Part shown: positions 1-9,910 of the stretch, piece by piece
Numbering within the stretch: position 1 is the first letter of the stretch
Layout of the letters: every line of letters begins with the position of its first letter
Origin: Anthostomella pinea
Lineage: Eukaryota > Ascomycota > Sordariomycetes > Xylariales > Xylariaceae
Direction: 5' to 3'
DNA: 64,000 bases
NCBI GenBank assembly: GCA_963556695.1
Contig: CAUWAG010000003.1
Span: 1,488,001-1,552,000 of the forward strand
Translations under genes and position numbers: made by a program
The notes under the pieces: model-generated
Database searches by the model: none
The model's input: the letters and a program-made list of their open reading frames with translations, nothing else
Told to the model about the DNA's origin: nothing

Positions 1-836
1 GGCTTCTTGCCCACTGTCCTGATACAGCCTTGGATCATGTTGATCAAGCTTTGTGTAAAGGCATCCACCTGGTCAGGGGATACACCCAGCCGGGGGAGTT
101 CATGAATCCTGGTTTGGACATTATCTGCCAGCTCTTGTAGTTTATCATCCGGTACTATCCAATGATTGGCCTTGGGGACTCGGTCTAGATCTCTATGAAT
201 TGGAATGACTATTCGTAATGTCTCATGATCTGAAGTGCACTGGAGTGCATCATTCACTGAGGCTTCGGCCATAGGGACATCTGAGAACACCAGATCTAGT
301 ACATTTCTGTCATCATGTGTTGTGACATCTGGTTCAGAAATCAGATCCAGTCCGTGGTCTGCCATAGTCTGTGTAAGTATGACACCACCATGATATCCTG
401 GATTGCTCGAGTCCCAGGATGTATCGCCAGCATTGAAATCTCCAGCTATAACGCAGCCAAAAGGTGGAGTCCATACTTCCAGAATGTCATCCACTTCCTG
501 TGGGTTGTCACATGGCCGGTAGACACTGGCAAATGTAATGCCTTGTACCTTGACCCAGGTGATGTCTCGTGTAGCATAGGGCCGAAATTGATCCGCTTAA
601 AGGTATTTTCTCACATAGATGAGAGATCTGGGCCGTGTACTGTCGCTGTCCCAGGAATCCACTGGGGAGAATATATCGTAATTAGGGTGTGTCTTTACTC
701 CCATTCTCCTGCCTGGTGGTATGCCAACCCAGGGCTCTTGCATCAGAATGATGTCTGCTTGTTCTCCTTTATAGTCAGCCAGGTTGATGGCTAACTCTGT
801 AGGGCCTGCACTCTTTTGTCCCCCTGCTGTATTCAC
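1..836 (-). pseudogene. LINE ORF2 N-terminus: endonuclease domain, partial
   Basis: Starting at 836 the minus strand encodes the beginning of an exonuclease/endonuclease/phosphatase-type domain. It includes the motif IILMQEPWVGIPPGR, which holds the acidic residue of the metal site, and continues toward the window edge with a region equivalent to the AGDFNA motif near 450-420. In LINEs this domain nicks target DNA to prime reverse transcription. The RT domain lies beyond position 1. The reading frame is not open throughout, so this is scored as a broken and truncated copy. Comparison with the plus-strand copy shows that several codons here keep the ancestral base where the other copy has a stop. 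Confidence 0.8.
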
Positions 837-883
837 AGAATGGATGACTAGATGCCTGTGTCGATATGTTTCGTTTGATGTAC

Positions 884-2461
884 CTAATATTGACTGACAA
901 CAATGGTATCGGCATCTCTGGGATGATTTGTATCTGTTGTGTCGATTTGCATTGTGGTGTCTTTGTTATTGTTGCTAGGTGTTGACCCAGCTTGGTTTCT
1001 GCCTGCTTCGTTGAAGGCCTTGGATCTGGCTCTTTCTCCGGCTAGCCTTATTTCCTGGATTTGCTCCCATGTGTGCTTATGGATGGTACCTTTCACAACC
1101 TTGGGGCGGGCAGGGCATTTGTCGAAGTTGGCAGCATGAGGTCCTTTGCAGTTGACACACTTTGGGATTGGTTTTTCGCACTCTCCCTGGTGTACTGTGT
1201 TGGCGCAGTGTGCACATACTTGCTTTTCGCATCGGTAATTCCTACCATGGTATCTGAAGCAGCTTGCACACTGGTGAACCTTGGGGGGGTGTTGAATATG
1301 CCTTGAGGTCATTGAGTGGGCAAAAAGCGTGAATGGTTTCCTTGCTGCACTGGGCAGAGAGATTATCCATGTAGTTTCCAGATCAGAATCAATTGTGTTC
1401 CTTGAGAGTATGCATCTTAAAGGTCTGTCATCTGTTTAGGCTTTAATTTCATTAGTAACAATAATGTCGGTAATATCGATTATCAATCCTTCTGTATTGA
1501 TGACCTTTCTTGGGCATCTATCGATCTTATAGTGATGTCAGACTGTGTGGGTCTTGATCTTTTCTGCCTTAAGAATATCAGTAATTTCTTTTTAGAAGGC
1601 CAGGAGCTTAGCCTGAGTTGGCTTGTCCCTTGGGTGTAAGGTAAATCCGGAGGGGCACCGGGTCACTTCTCTAAGCTCTTGAAGGTGGAGCTTAAGTCTT
1701 CTGTTCAGTATAGACTTTATTCTGTAAGGCTCTAGGTGGCTATTATCCATGTGGACAAAGACCCGGAGATTATCTTGTTTCTTTTTCAGTTGGTTGGTAG
1801 TGATGCGGGCGTCAGGCTGTGTTTTCTTTATGGTAGTGTTGACTGTTTGTGGATGCTGTCATTAGCTAGAGGAGACAGCTTGGGCAAAGGTTATGGTGGG
1901 CTTTACCATTCCTATCCCCCCAGGGATGGTCTTCTTTTTGGGTAGATCTTGGGTTTCCAGCCACTCAATCAGACATTTAGAGAAGAAAGCGCTGAATTCC
2001 TTGGCATAAGAGTATAGTTCGGTTCCAGCTTTCTCAAGTGTCTTATCAACCGCTGTAACACACTCTTGAAATATTGTCATCCTGGCTTCATAAAGATGCT
2101 TGTCTTTAGCCAGTATTCTGGCAACTTGGTCTTGGCACTCTGAGGAGGAGGTTTTATTCCCTATATCGCGTATAATGGCTTGGTCTGTCGAGATTTTGTT
2201 CAATTGAGGCTGTTTCATTCCAGTGGTGCTGCTGTCATTAATATTTTGGGATTTTCCTTTTAGAGGGGAAATAACGGTGAAGTCAGCCTCAGAGACCTGT
2301 GACGGGCTGCTGCTGATGTCGTCAAGAAGCGCCTGGCGGAGCCTGCTCGGAGTTGCCGGGCCGTATGTCTTTCTAGGGACCAGGGATTTGAGCACGCCGC
2401 CGGTGGTCGTCTTTGGGACAGCCATAGGCGTGTTTGGGGGCCCGTTATGGAAGGGTGCCAT
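884..2461 (-). pseudogene. LINE ORF1 (gag-like, zinc-knuckle nucleic-acid-binding protein), interrupted
   Basis: This is the nucleic-acid-binding ORF1 of the LINE. The N-terminal block (2461-1862) is a 199-residue open stretch rich in Pro, Ser and Lys. The C-terminal block (1312-884) carries clustered Cys/His knuckles, for example CASCFRYHGRNYRC, CAHCANTVHQGEC and CVNCKGPHAANFDKC. Between them (1861-1313) the frame is broken by stops, some of which, such as the TAA after the residues LLAF, are also present in the plus-strand copy. In Tad-clade LINEs this protein packages element RNA. The breaks make translation of a complete protein unlikely. The same domain order is seen in the plus-strand copy at 30708-31781. 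Confidence 0.8.
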
Positions 2462-2809
2462 CCGGCTTGTGAGAAAATTCTCTTGTGCCTTGGCAGAGAT
2501 AGTCAGTTATTGAGAGAAGTGCCTGCTTTAGTGCAAATATCAAGGTTGCGCCCTAACAGCGGGGCGCCAAGAAAAATAGTTGTTTTTGTGAGGCTGTGTG
2601 GCACTCGAGAGAGGATCTGTGATTCCGATGACTATAAAGGATGTCCATTTTCTCCTGTCTCCTGATTTCACTTCATCATCATCGTTCACCGCCGCGCCCC
2701 TTGCATCAGAGTCCACGACTTGGCTCTTGAGCCTCAGCGGAGCTACAGCATCCATCCGAACCTTTCTCGTGCTGGCCAGCGCTTCTGATCACCCATCTTC
2801 GCCGACAAG

Positions 2810-4261
2810 ATGTTCAACGCACAAGACAATTCGGGCTTTGAAGAATTCGAGGCTTCAATTGCCTCGAGATACAGTCATATCGAAAATAATTTCCTGGACC
2901 TTGAAAAGATGAGGAAGCTGCGAAAGGACGATCTGGCTGAACGCGAACGTCTAATCAAAGCGATATGCAATTACTGGCTTTTTGACAATCCCTCTATCCG
3001 ATACGGTCCTATGTGGTACAGCACATGGTTAGAGACTACGGGGACTTTTGACGATGATAAGGACATCAAGCCAGAGTACTTGAAAGTCAACACCGGACTT
3101 GCATTGAATCCACCACACAAGTATGTCCTGCGTCAAATGTTACCCATATGGAGAGTTACTAAGACAAGCCAGATTTTCGAAGATCATTTTCACAGGTGGC
3201 CTCAGAACTCCAAGGGTTGGCATTTGCATCAAGATTCTTTCATGCATCCCAAATTCATGTACGACATCTTTGAAATGGCTTTGAAACATGGGCATCAGGG
3301 TACCAGCAGATCAAAAGCCCTGGACAGGGCAATCGAAAGTATCCCGAACCCTGAGCGGATCAAGAAGGTGGTCTGCATTGGACTCGGCAAGGTTTTCAAG
3401 TCTACCTACCTCGCAAAATGTCACGAGCTGCAAGTCAACATCCACCCTAGTCACCTTGCTCAGCACACTGCGGCAAGGGCCATTGTTGAGATTCTGCGAT
3501 CGAAAACACATCAAGATGTCCAGCTGCACGCAGCTGATCCTGCTTACGGTCGCAGACACGAAGAAGTCCTGACGAACCTCCCTGGAGTGAAGTTCAATGT
3601 TCTCAACCCTATCTACGGACACCATTAGCAGTTTCCTAAGATTGACAATTCCACATTGGTCATTGCTATCTCTGCTTGCGGATGTCCCGCCCGTTTCACA
3701 ACGACTGAATATGCCCGACCTGTAGCGTTTATAACGGAAGGTCTTTATAGAGATGTCAGGGACAAGCACGGGGAAGAGTTCACCGGTCCAGACAAGCCCC
3801 TACTCTGGTACGAAGTTGACGACCGCACCCACGACCCGGCCAACGAACCAGATTCTGGGAAGAGCCGGAAACGTGTGCCAATACCCGGCTGCCGGTGAGA
3901 AGAGACCATCTATTGCCTCCACTCTCCAACACGTCCGCTACCGAATACCCTTTCTCTCCTTCCTCTGATCACACGACAATCGGGTTTCACCACAGTTGAC
4001 GTTTAGCATAGGAGCCACACCGTGACCAAGAGGATCTATGACATATTCGATACTGAATATGAACTCTTTGAGCCATTCCCAGTCGAACCTCTGGTAGGGG
4101 CTAAGGGAAGGTTTGACCTCGTTTCAGAGTACATGTTCGACAACCATGTCACCAAGATTCCTGTACCAACTGATGCGGAATTGGCAGAAAATCCTGGGCT
4201 TCACCCTGATTTGTACCATTACTACAACCCCTCTGTTCGCATGCACATCCGCAAGGATTGA
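2810..4261 (+). pseudogene. SRR1-like domain protein with one in-frame stop codon
   Basis: Exon 1 runs 2810-3894 and exon 2 4012-4261, joined across a GT..AG intron of 117 nt (3895-4011) with correct phase. Residues about 185-330 match the SRR1-like domain: a hydrophobic strand IKKVVCIGLGKVF, a later HTAARAIVEIL helix, and IDNSTLVIAISA followed by ARPVAFITE. SRR1-like proteins are linked to regulation and heme-related functions in other eukaryotes; the role in fungi is not established here. The frame is interrupted by a TAG at 3626-3628 in the middle of the domain, and homologous sequence resumes immediately after it in the same frame. A CAG-to-TAG change at CpA would explain this. Removing 3587-3628 as a 42-nt intron would also delete a conserved strand, so a nonsense mutation is preferred. 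Confidence 0.7.
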
Positions 4262-4725
4262 CCGGTGAAGAGTGAGAGAGCTTTTCGTAGTACGAGGTGG
4301 AATAATAGGAGTTGGGCCACTTGAAAGGACGTCGCGAGGGAGACCTTCGCTGGGTATGGTGTTGGGATCTTGACTGATGGTTCTGGAACGCTACAAGGAC
4401 GATGTCTGTCAGATTTGAGCCAATCGTCAGAGTGAAGTGTGTGTGTGTATTCTCTCTGTCTGGAGTGTCTCTGTGCGACCGTGGCAGTTTTGTGCCAGAG
4501 GGGGCTGGATCGGGACGGAGCAACTAGGTTCCGGTGTCTACCTATCAAGGTGCCCTCTGGGCTCACCTTTAATCCAACAATGTTGGACTTCTACGGCTTT
4601 CTTTTTTCTTTTCCTTGTTTCCTTGTTTCTCTTGGGGTCTTTCGGTAGTACTTTGTTTTCGAGGAGTTGGCGTAAGTTTTCAGTTGAAGTCTAATGTGGA
4701 CTGCCGGGATCGTCATGGACGAAGC
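4262..4725. other. Non-coding interval before the solo LTR
   Basis: No supportable gene. The stretch contains GT-rich and CT/T-rich tracts (for example around 4436-4450 and 4605-4640) compatible with the 3' end and flank of the SRR1-like gene. Open frames here are short, overlap on both strands and show no family motif. Confidence 0.5.
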
Positions 4726-4943
4726 TGTGACGGCCTGCACAGACCTTCCCACATGACAAGCGGATACTTCCCAATAGGGGAAGGATCTGACCAGAGGATC
4801 CCCTTAAAGGGGCAACTTCCCACTGTACCTATCTCTCTCTCTGTCTCTCTTCCTTTCCTCTCTAGTCTTGATATTCTCGTCAATAGAGTAATAGCTGCTT
4901 GCTGCAGGCCATGTCCCAGCTCCCCAGTATGCTCGCCGTGACA
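4726..4943 (+). repeat. Solo LTR of a Ty3/gypsy-type element
   Basis: A 218-bp repeat starting TGTGACGG and ending CGTGACA, therefore with TG..CA ends. It matches the 218-bp LTR at 28097-28314 with about nine differences counted by eye, several of them C/T changes at CpA. No internal retrotransposon sequence adjoins it, so it is a solo LTR, the usual product of recombination between two LTRs. The five bases on either side (GAAGC and GTATG) do not match, so no target-site duplication is evident. Confidence 0.85.
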
Positions 4944-5152
4944 GTATGAGTGGTCACGTGACAGCAAGCAACTAGCCGCCGGACCCCGTAATATGAATAT
5001 TCTGCTTACGGCGATCAGCAGTATGACTCACCCCAACTTGGCATTACCAGGTAACTGATTGGCCTCCTCTCTGTTTCTTCCCCCTAGACAACTCTGTTAC
5101 CACATCACCAGTACTTACTGTACCTTTCGCCTATCGCTGCTCCGAACAAGGC

Positions 5153-6163
5153 ATGCCAGGGTTGAGATCTGACGCCGCGGGGCAGGACCAGAAAACCCGG
5201 CCTCGTGTCTCGGTCGTGTTGATACCATGGGACCCAGACTCGGCAGAGCATGTTGAACGTATGCGTCTGCAGCGAATTGCATGCGGATGGCATGTCGAGA
5301 GAGTCGAAGCCTGGAGAGACCTACAAAGACAAGGGCTTGTTGGAATTCATTGGATTGTGAGTCATGAAGTCTCGTAGGCTTGGATATATGGTCGCTATGG
5401 CCCATACCCTGAGACGGCTATGCAGCCACTCGCTAGGCTGTTGCGAATGAAGCCTCGAGATGCAGGTCCATTGACTTTCTAACATTCTCTTTCTAGGTAC
5501 TTCAACCAACGCACCCCGAGACCCCTTCCCGGGACCAGGCGCATGTAGACGCCTTCCCGAACCAGGCAGAGACCCTCCGAGATACCTGCAAGAGCGTACT
5601 GGGACGTACACACACCACCGACCCGGCAACTAGAACGTTCCACCCCGTAGGGCACATTTCGCTTTATGTTGTGGCTCCCGAAGCCGAGCTGATGACAAAT
5701 CCTTCCAATGGCATCTATTCTCTCATGACCTTCTACATCTCAGATCCCTTGCAGAAATTTGGTCTCGGTGGAGCCTCAATGGACTCCTGCGAAAGGTATG
5801 CCTAAGTTTATAGTACGATGTGCTCAAGCTTCGGCAGACTAATATCGCGCTGCGCATAGAATGGCTAGAGATGACTTTGACGCCAAGGCCATCACTTTGA
5901 AGACAATCTCGAACGAGGAACACATTGTAGATAACCCTCGCCGCTTGGCTATGAAACGCCCCCCACCAAAGGTGAGCGACCACGGCTGCCGATGTTTGTT
6001 TCGGTGTCCACTCACAGCTGTGCCCTAGATATCGAACCAGGATTGGTACCAGCGCCGGGGTTACGTTGTATATACTCACAAACAAAATGCCTGGTTCGAA
6101 ACGGACCCAACAGGCAAGGCATGGGGCGTAAGGGCGGTATTCCTACGAAAGAATCTCGTCTAG
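5153..6163 (+). CDS. GNAT-like N-acetyltransferase domain protein (putative)
   Basis: Four exons are proposed: 5153-5356, 5497-5795, 5860-5971 and 6029-6163, giving 249 residues with every junction in phase and every intron GT..AG. The C-terminal half resembles fungal GNAT-fold proteins: a Gly-rich GLGGASMDSCERMA segment, where the acetyl-CoA pyrophosphate loop is expected, and the terminal WYQRRGYVVY ... WFETDP ... VRAVFLRKNLV, typical of the last strands of these proteins. The substrate cannot be predicted. The gene is convergent with the P450 downstream, with about 230 bp between their stops. It has no internal stops, unlike several neighbours. The start is the first ATG in frame with the conserved region and could lie further upstream if another exon exists. 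Confidence 0.7.
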
Positions 6164-6396
6164 CGGTGGGTATGAGATTTGGAGGTCATACGCAGAGCCT
6201 CCCTCCTATGACTGAGGGGCTATATGTGTCCTGCGAACAGCGGGATTTCACTTAGGGACTTGTCGAGTCCTTGATTCCTAATCACATAGCATCAATACCA
6301 CTCGATGACGTAGTCTTACTCAAACTGACGTAGCAAACAAAAAGAGGTTGCATACGAGCGGAGACCTTACCACACGCAATCCTCAGGGGCTAGCCT

Positions 6397-8230
6397 CTAC
6401 CATAGTTTCTTCCATCTCACCTTCATATCGCGGTCAGGAGGCATGGCTTCAGCCCCAACATAGTCCGCATTATCTTGAGCCGGTCGATCCGACGGCGAAC
6501 CATCCATCTTCGTCCACTCAACGAACTCAACATTGAACTTAGCAATGATTAAGCCCAACGTCAACATGATCTCCTGCTTCGAAAAGTGGCGACCGGGACA
6601 GACTGGCTGCCCACCCCCTGAGAATAAAGTCAATATCATATTGACCGAGCAAGACAGGTGGCCCTTACCATATGGAAAGAAAGAGCTTGGTCGACCAGCC
6701 ATGACAAACTCACGCTTCCAGACGGTGCCGCCTTTCTCGTCCTTCGACTCGACGTACTTGACATGTCGCTCTGCCCAGAACTCGGATGCGGGATGTTCGG
6801 GGACACCCCACACGGCTTCGTCGAGATGAGCTAGCTGCATGGGCGCCTGGATCTGGGACCCCTTTCCAATCTCGTAACCATCCATCGCAATAGGCTCGTT
6901 TACCGCTCGTACGATATTGAACGACATGTGCATCCGCAAAGTCTCAACATAGACAGACTGCAGCAGAGGTAAGGCCACTAGCTTGGCAACGTCCACTGAT
7001 GTCTTTCCAGTCTCGGGATCAACTACGACGGCCTGCTGGACTTCTTCCCGCAAATCCTTGAACAATTTCGGATCATGAACAGCCTCCATGAGGCACCAAG
7101 AGGTGATTGGGATTGTGTTCGCATTGGCCCTGTAATACGGATTAGTCCCACCAATTGCAGAGCCGACATCAAATACTCACGCAAACACGAATTGCGCAAT
7201 ACTCGCCGCAGCAGTTCGATCGGCGAATCCCTCGTCCTTCAACCACTTGGCAATCTCCCGCAGAACAGCCGCGCCGAAATGGGGATCCCAGTCCAACTCC
7301 CCACGCTTGCTCCAGTCGAAGTTGGCAAAGGCCGCGGCCAGATAGTTCTCGACCATACCGAAGTACCGCTCGCGGTCTCTGTACGGCTTGGGGTTCCACC
7401 AGGAGGGAACACCGCGAAATAGCGGCCCGACAGCGGCCTCGAAGTCCCAGAAGGCTTCGAGCAGATCCGGATTGAGCTCGAAGATCTTTGGGCCAAACAG
7501 AGCCTCGGTTGCGGCCTTTCCCATTTGGTTCCTGCAGAAGTCGACGAGACCCAGGGTGACCCACTCGCCAACCGGGTGGCTGTCGAGCTTTCCCACAAGA
7601 TTTTTGTGGTAGATCTCGGTGAGCCGGTTTGTGCTCTTGGTGCGGGCCAGGTACTCGGTGTAGATGTGGTGATTGGCATGCCAGAGGCGCTGCTCCGCGG
7701 GCGTGCTCTCGGTTCCGGGATTCGGGTTCTTCGCCCGCCCCGTGACGTCCCCCTTGAACCGGTCGACTTCGTGCTTTGGCATGCCGATGATCATGGGGAA
7801 GATGATCTCTGTCATCAACGCCTCGCTGCCGATCTTGGTCGACGGTTTGAACAGGGTCTGGATGTTGCGGGCACCGACTATCAGGTATACGGGCACGGTG
7901 CCTAGGTTGAAGCGGATGATGCTGTTCTTCTCAAGGAGACGGCTGAGTGATGTGATAAGTCAGATGCTTCGCGCGCATTGATGCACTTCTTGTCTTTGAT
8001 GTGTCTGCTCACCCTGATCGTTCCAGAAATCGCTTCTGGTTTATGACAAAGTCATAGGTATTAGAGACGAATGGGATTGTCTCCGGAAGCCATGGTGGTT
8101 GCTTCGGAGCTCTCGATCGCAGGATTAAAGCTGCCAATACAGCAGATGACAGGACTGCGAGTAGAAAGATGGGACTTTGTATGCCAGTCCAATCGCGTAG
8201 CTGCGACGCGACAGCCTGGCTACGGTCCAT
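6397..8230 (-). CDS. Cytochrome P450 monooxygenase with an AANANT-type I-helix
   Basis: Four exons on the minus strand (8230-8013, 7942-7181, 7129-6669, 6617-6397) give 553 residues. The N-terminus holds a membrane anchor (IFLLAVLSSAVLAALIL) followed by a Pro-rich hinge (KQPPWLPETIP), so it is probably an ER-bound microsomal P450. The I-helix reads FVFAANANTIPITSW instead of the common AGxDTT; this Asn-rich form is known from the CYP7/CYP8-related group and its fungal relatives. The K-helix ETLR is present and the heme loop is FFPYGGGQPVCPGRHF. The last intron (6668-6618, 51 nt) interrupts exactly this heme loop and is a stop-free multiple of three. The substrate is unknown; a sterol-like or polyketide-like molecule would be a guess. 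Confidence 0.9.
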
Positions 8231-8298
8231 GGCGATGCACGAGTTGGCAGTGCCGAGAAGGTTGAAGACGGGAATGGGTGATACAGACCGCGGAATGC

Positions 8299-8310
8299 GT
8301 ATATATTTAA
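8299..8310 (-). promoter_or_regulatory. TATA-like element upstream of the P450
   Basis: The minus strand reads TTAAATATATAC about 70 nt upstream of the P450 start codon at 8230, a reasonable place for a fungal TATA box. It is a match by sequence only. Confidence 0.4.
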
Positions 8311-9910
8311 TTCATGGCGCATGCCCTCGAACGGAAGGATGCCTCCACAGCCTTCATGATCATCACGTCAGCCCGAGACATCCTTCTCGATTGCGCTTGC
8401 GCGGTCGTTAAATCCTCGACCGATCAATCATCCCATAGGTTGGACCGGGGACCGTAGAGCATGGTTCAGACATGGTTGTAAGCGGAGGATCATGCCCCTG
8501 ACGCGGTGTTCGTCTGATCCTTCACGCCACTGGCCCAGTAGCTTCGGTGGGTCAGCCGATGTGATATCTCTTCGAAGGTCCCAGTATCTTAGTCAGCAAA
8601 TACCGCATATAGAGATAAAGACTATCTGGATCAGATTAAAAAGAATGCGCGATTTTAAAAACCATGGATACTGCCCTTCGAACTGTGTATGATATACACA
8701 TAGCATCATTACCGGGGCTCGTGTTAAGTGACCTTGTCCGCGGAGAGACTCCGACTTACAAGACGCGAGCACCACGAGGAATACAATAGGAGACCAAGAG
8801 AGGGCGAAGTCGTTTTCATTGAGATTCGGTGTCTTTATTACTGGATAGCCGACTATCGAATAGGGGAGTGGACACTACGACGATCGCATTCCTGGGCCGG
8901 ATGGTGTGGCCTGTTCTGCAAGTCTTTTGAAGATAAACTGACGAAGAACACGAGATACTAATGACAATGTCGAGATCGAAGATCTACGAGCGATCATACG
9001 TGCAGCATGACCTGCGACTTTTGAGCTTGAGCCTTGTGATTAACAGTCCCTTCTTGAGAGACGGCGCCTTTCAAATGGTCACAGGCCCACTCCGTCCACC
9101 CCCCTTTATCGTGGCCCAGACTAAGAAGATAAACAGTAAGCTATAGGCGACGGACCAGGAGCCCGTAATCCGAGAGCTGACTTAGGCCCTACTCGCAACG
9201 AGATATGACGATGGAGATGGTTTGATAATGCTTCGGGTCCGAAACAAGCCTCGGCCAACTTGTCGGGAAGAATGAGACTCTGGAAGAAGCGTCGCTGGTC
9301 GAAAGCCTATGGATCCCCTGAGAGATGACGACTTTCGCGAAGCGCACCTTGTCAATGTCCCTGCTCTCGTCGTTGAGAACCTTGTCGTCCGAGCCCGAGG
9401 CCATCAGCCCGAGAGCCGACTTTGCCGTGGGCTCCCATCCGGAGTGCGTGCGACTGCTAGGAGTGAGTCCATAAGTACCAATGGACTGGACTATCACGAA
9501 TGGCTCATTGTGTCGATGGCTTAAGAAGACTGAAGTGCAGCCAGTGTTACCCAGTGATCAGCCGAAATATTTTGGGCGACCACTAGCCACACCACATCAG
9601 CCACCGACCCAGCCACAGCCAGCAACCAAGCCACAATCAGCCACAATCAGTCCCTGGCGCGGGGTTACCAGGCAGTCAATGCAACCTCCTGACATCCATC
9701 CACCTTTACGCGGCTCCCTGGTAGACTACGGCGACCACGACCAAATGCAGCCCCCAACGGAGGACGTACCATGGCTGCATAATGTAGATGCCCGAAGGTT
9801 GGGAGGCGCAGGCCAACAAGCCGCTATGATTAACTCATGGCCACCCCACGCGAATCCTGCCATCCGAATCTACCTTCTCAAGGACTCTTCGCAACACATC
9901 GACCGAGCAA
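8311..9910. other. Intergenic region between the divergent P450 and HET genes
   Basis: No supportable gene was seen over about 1.6 kb. The stretch 9595-9660 is a low-complexity CAGCCACA-like tract that creates a Pro/Gln-rich open frame in one reading. The promoters of both neighbours must lie here, and an unidentified first exon of the HET gene could be near its right end. Confidence 0.5.

Larger units (their letters stand above)
1..2595 (-). mobile_element. Tad-like LINE retrotransposon, 5' part, truncated by window edge
   Basis: A non-LTR retrotransposon read on the minus strand. Its 5' end lies at 2595, where sequence identity with the plus-strand copy (which starts at 30573) stops abruptly. 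Reading inward it encodes a gag-like ORF1 with zinc knuckles and then the start of an endonuclease/reverse-transcriptase ORF2; position 1 corresponds to about 32665 of the other copy, so RT and RNase H lie outside the window. Compared with the plus-strand copy it keeps about 500 bp more of ORF1 and has fewer stop codons, so it is the less damaged of the two, though ORF1 is still interrupted. Confidence 0.9.

Noticed and set aside
315..794. Open frame of 159 codons on the plus strand
   Set aside because: It is the antisense of the LINE endonuclease; the same antisense frame is also open in the other LINE copy (32001-32351, minus).
3587..3628. A 42-nt GT..TAG intron that would remove the stop in the SRR1-like gene
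   Set aside because: It is in phase and has an acceptor, but it is shorter than any other intron in the window and would delete a strand that the family keeps. A nonsense mutation explains the sequence more simply.
4726..4943. Reading the repeat as a terminator or promoter of the SRR1-like gene
   Set aside because: Its match with the LTR at 28097 over the full 218 bp with TG..CA ends shows it is a solo LTR.
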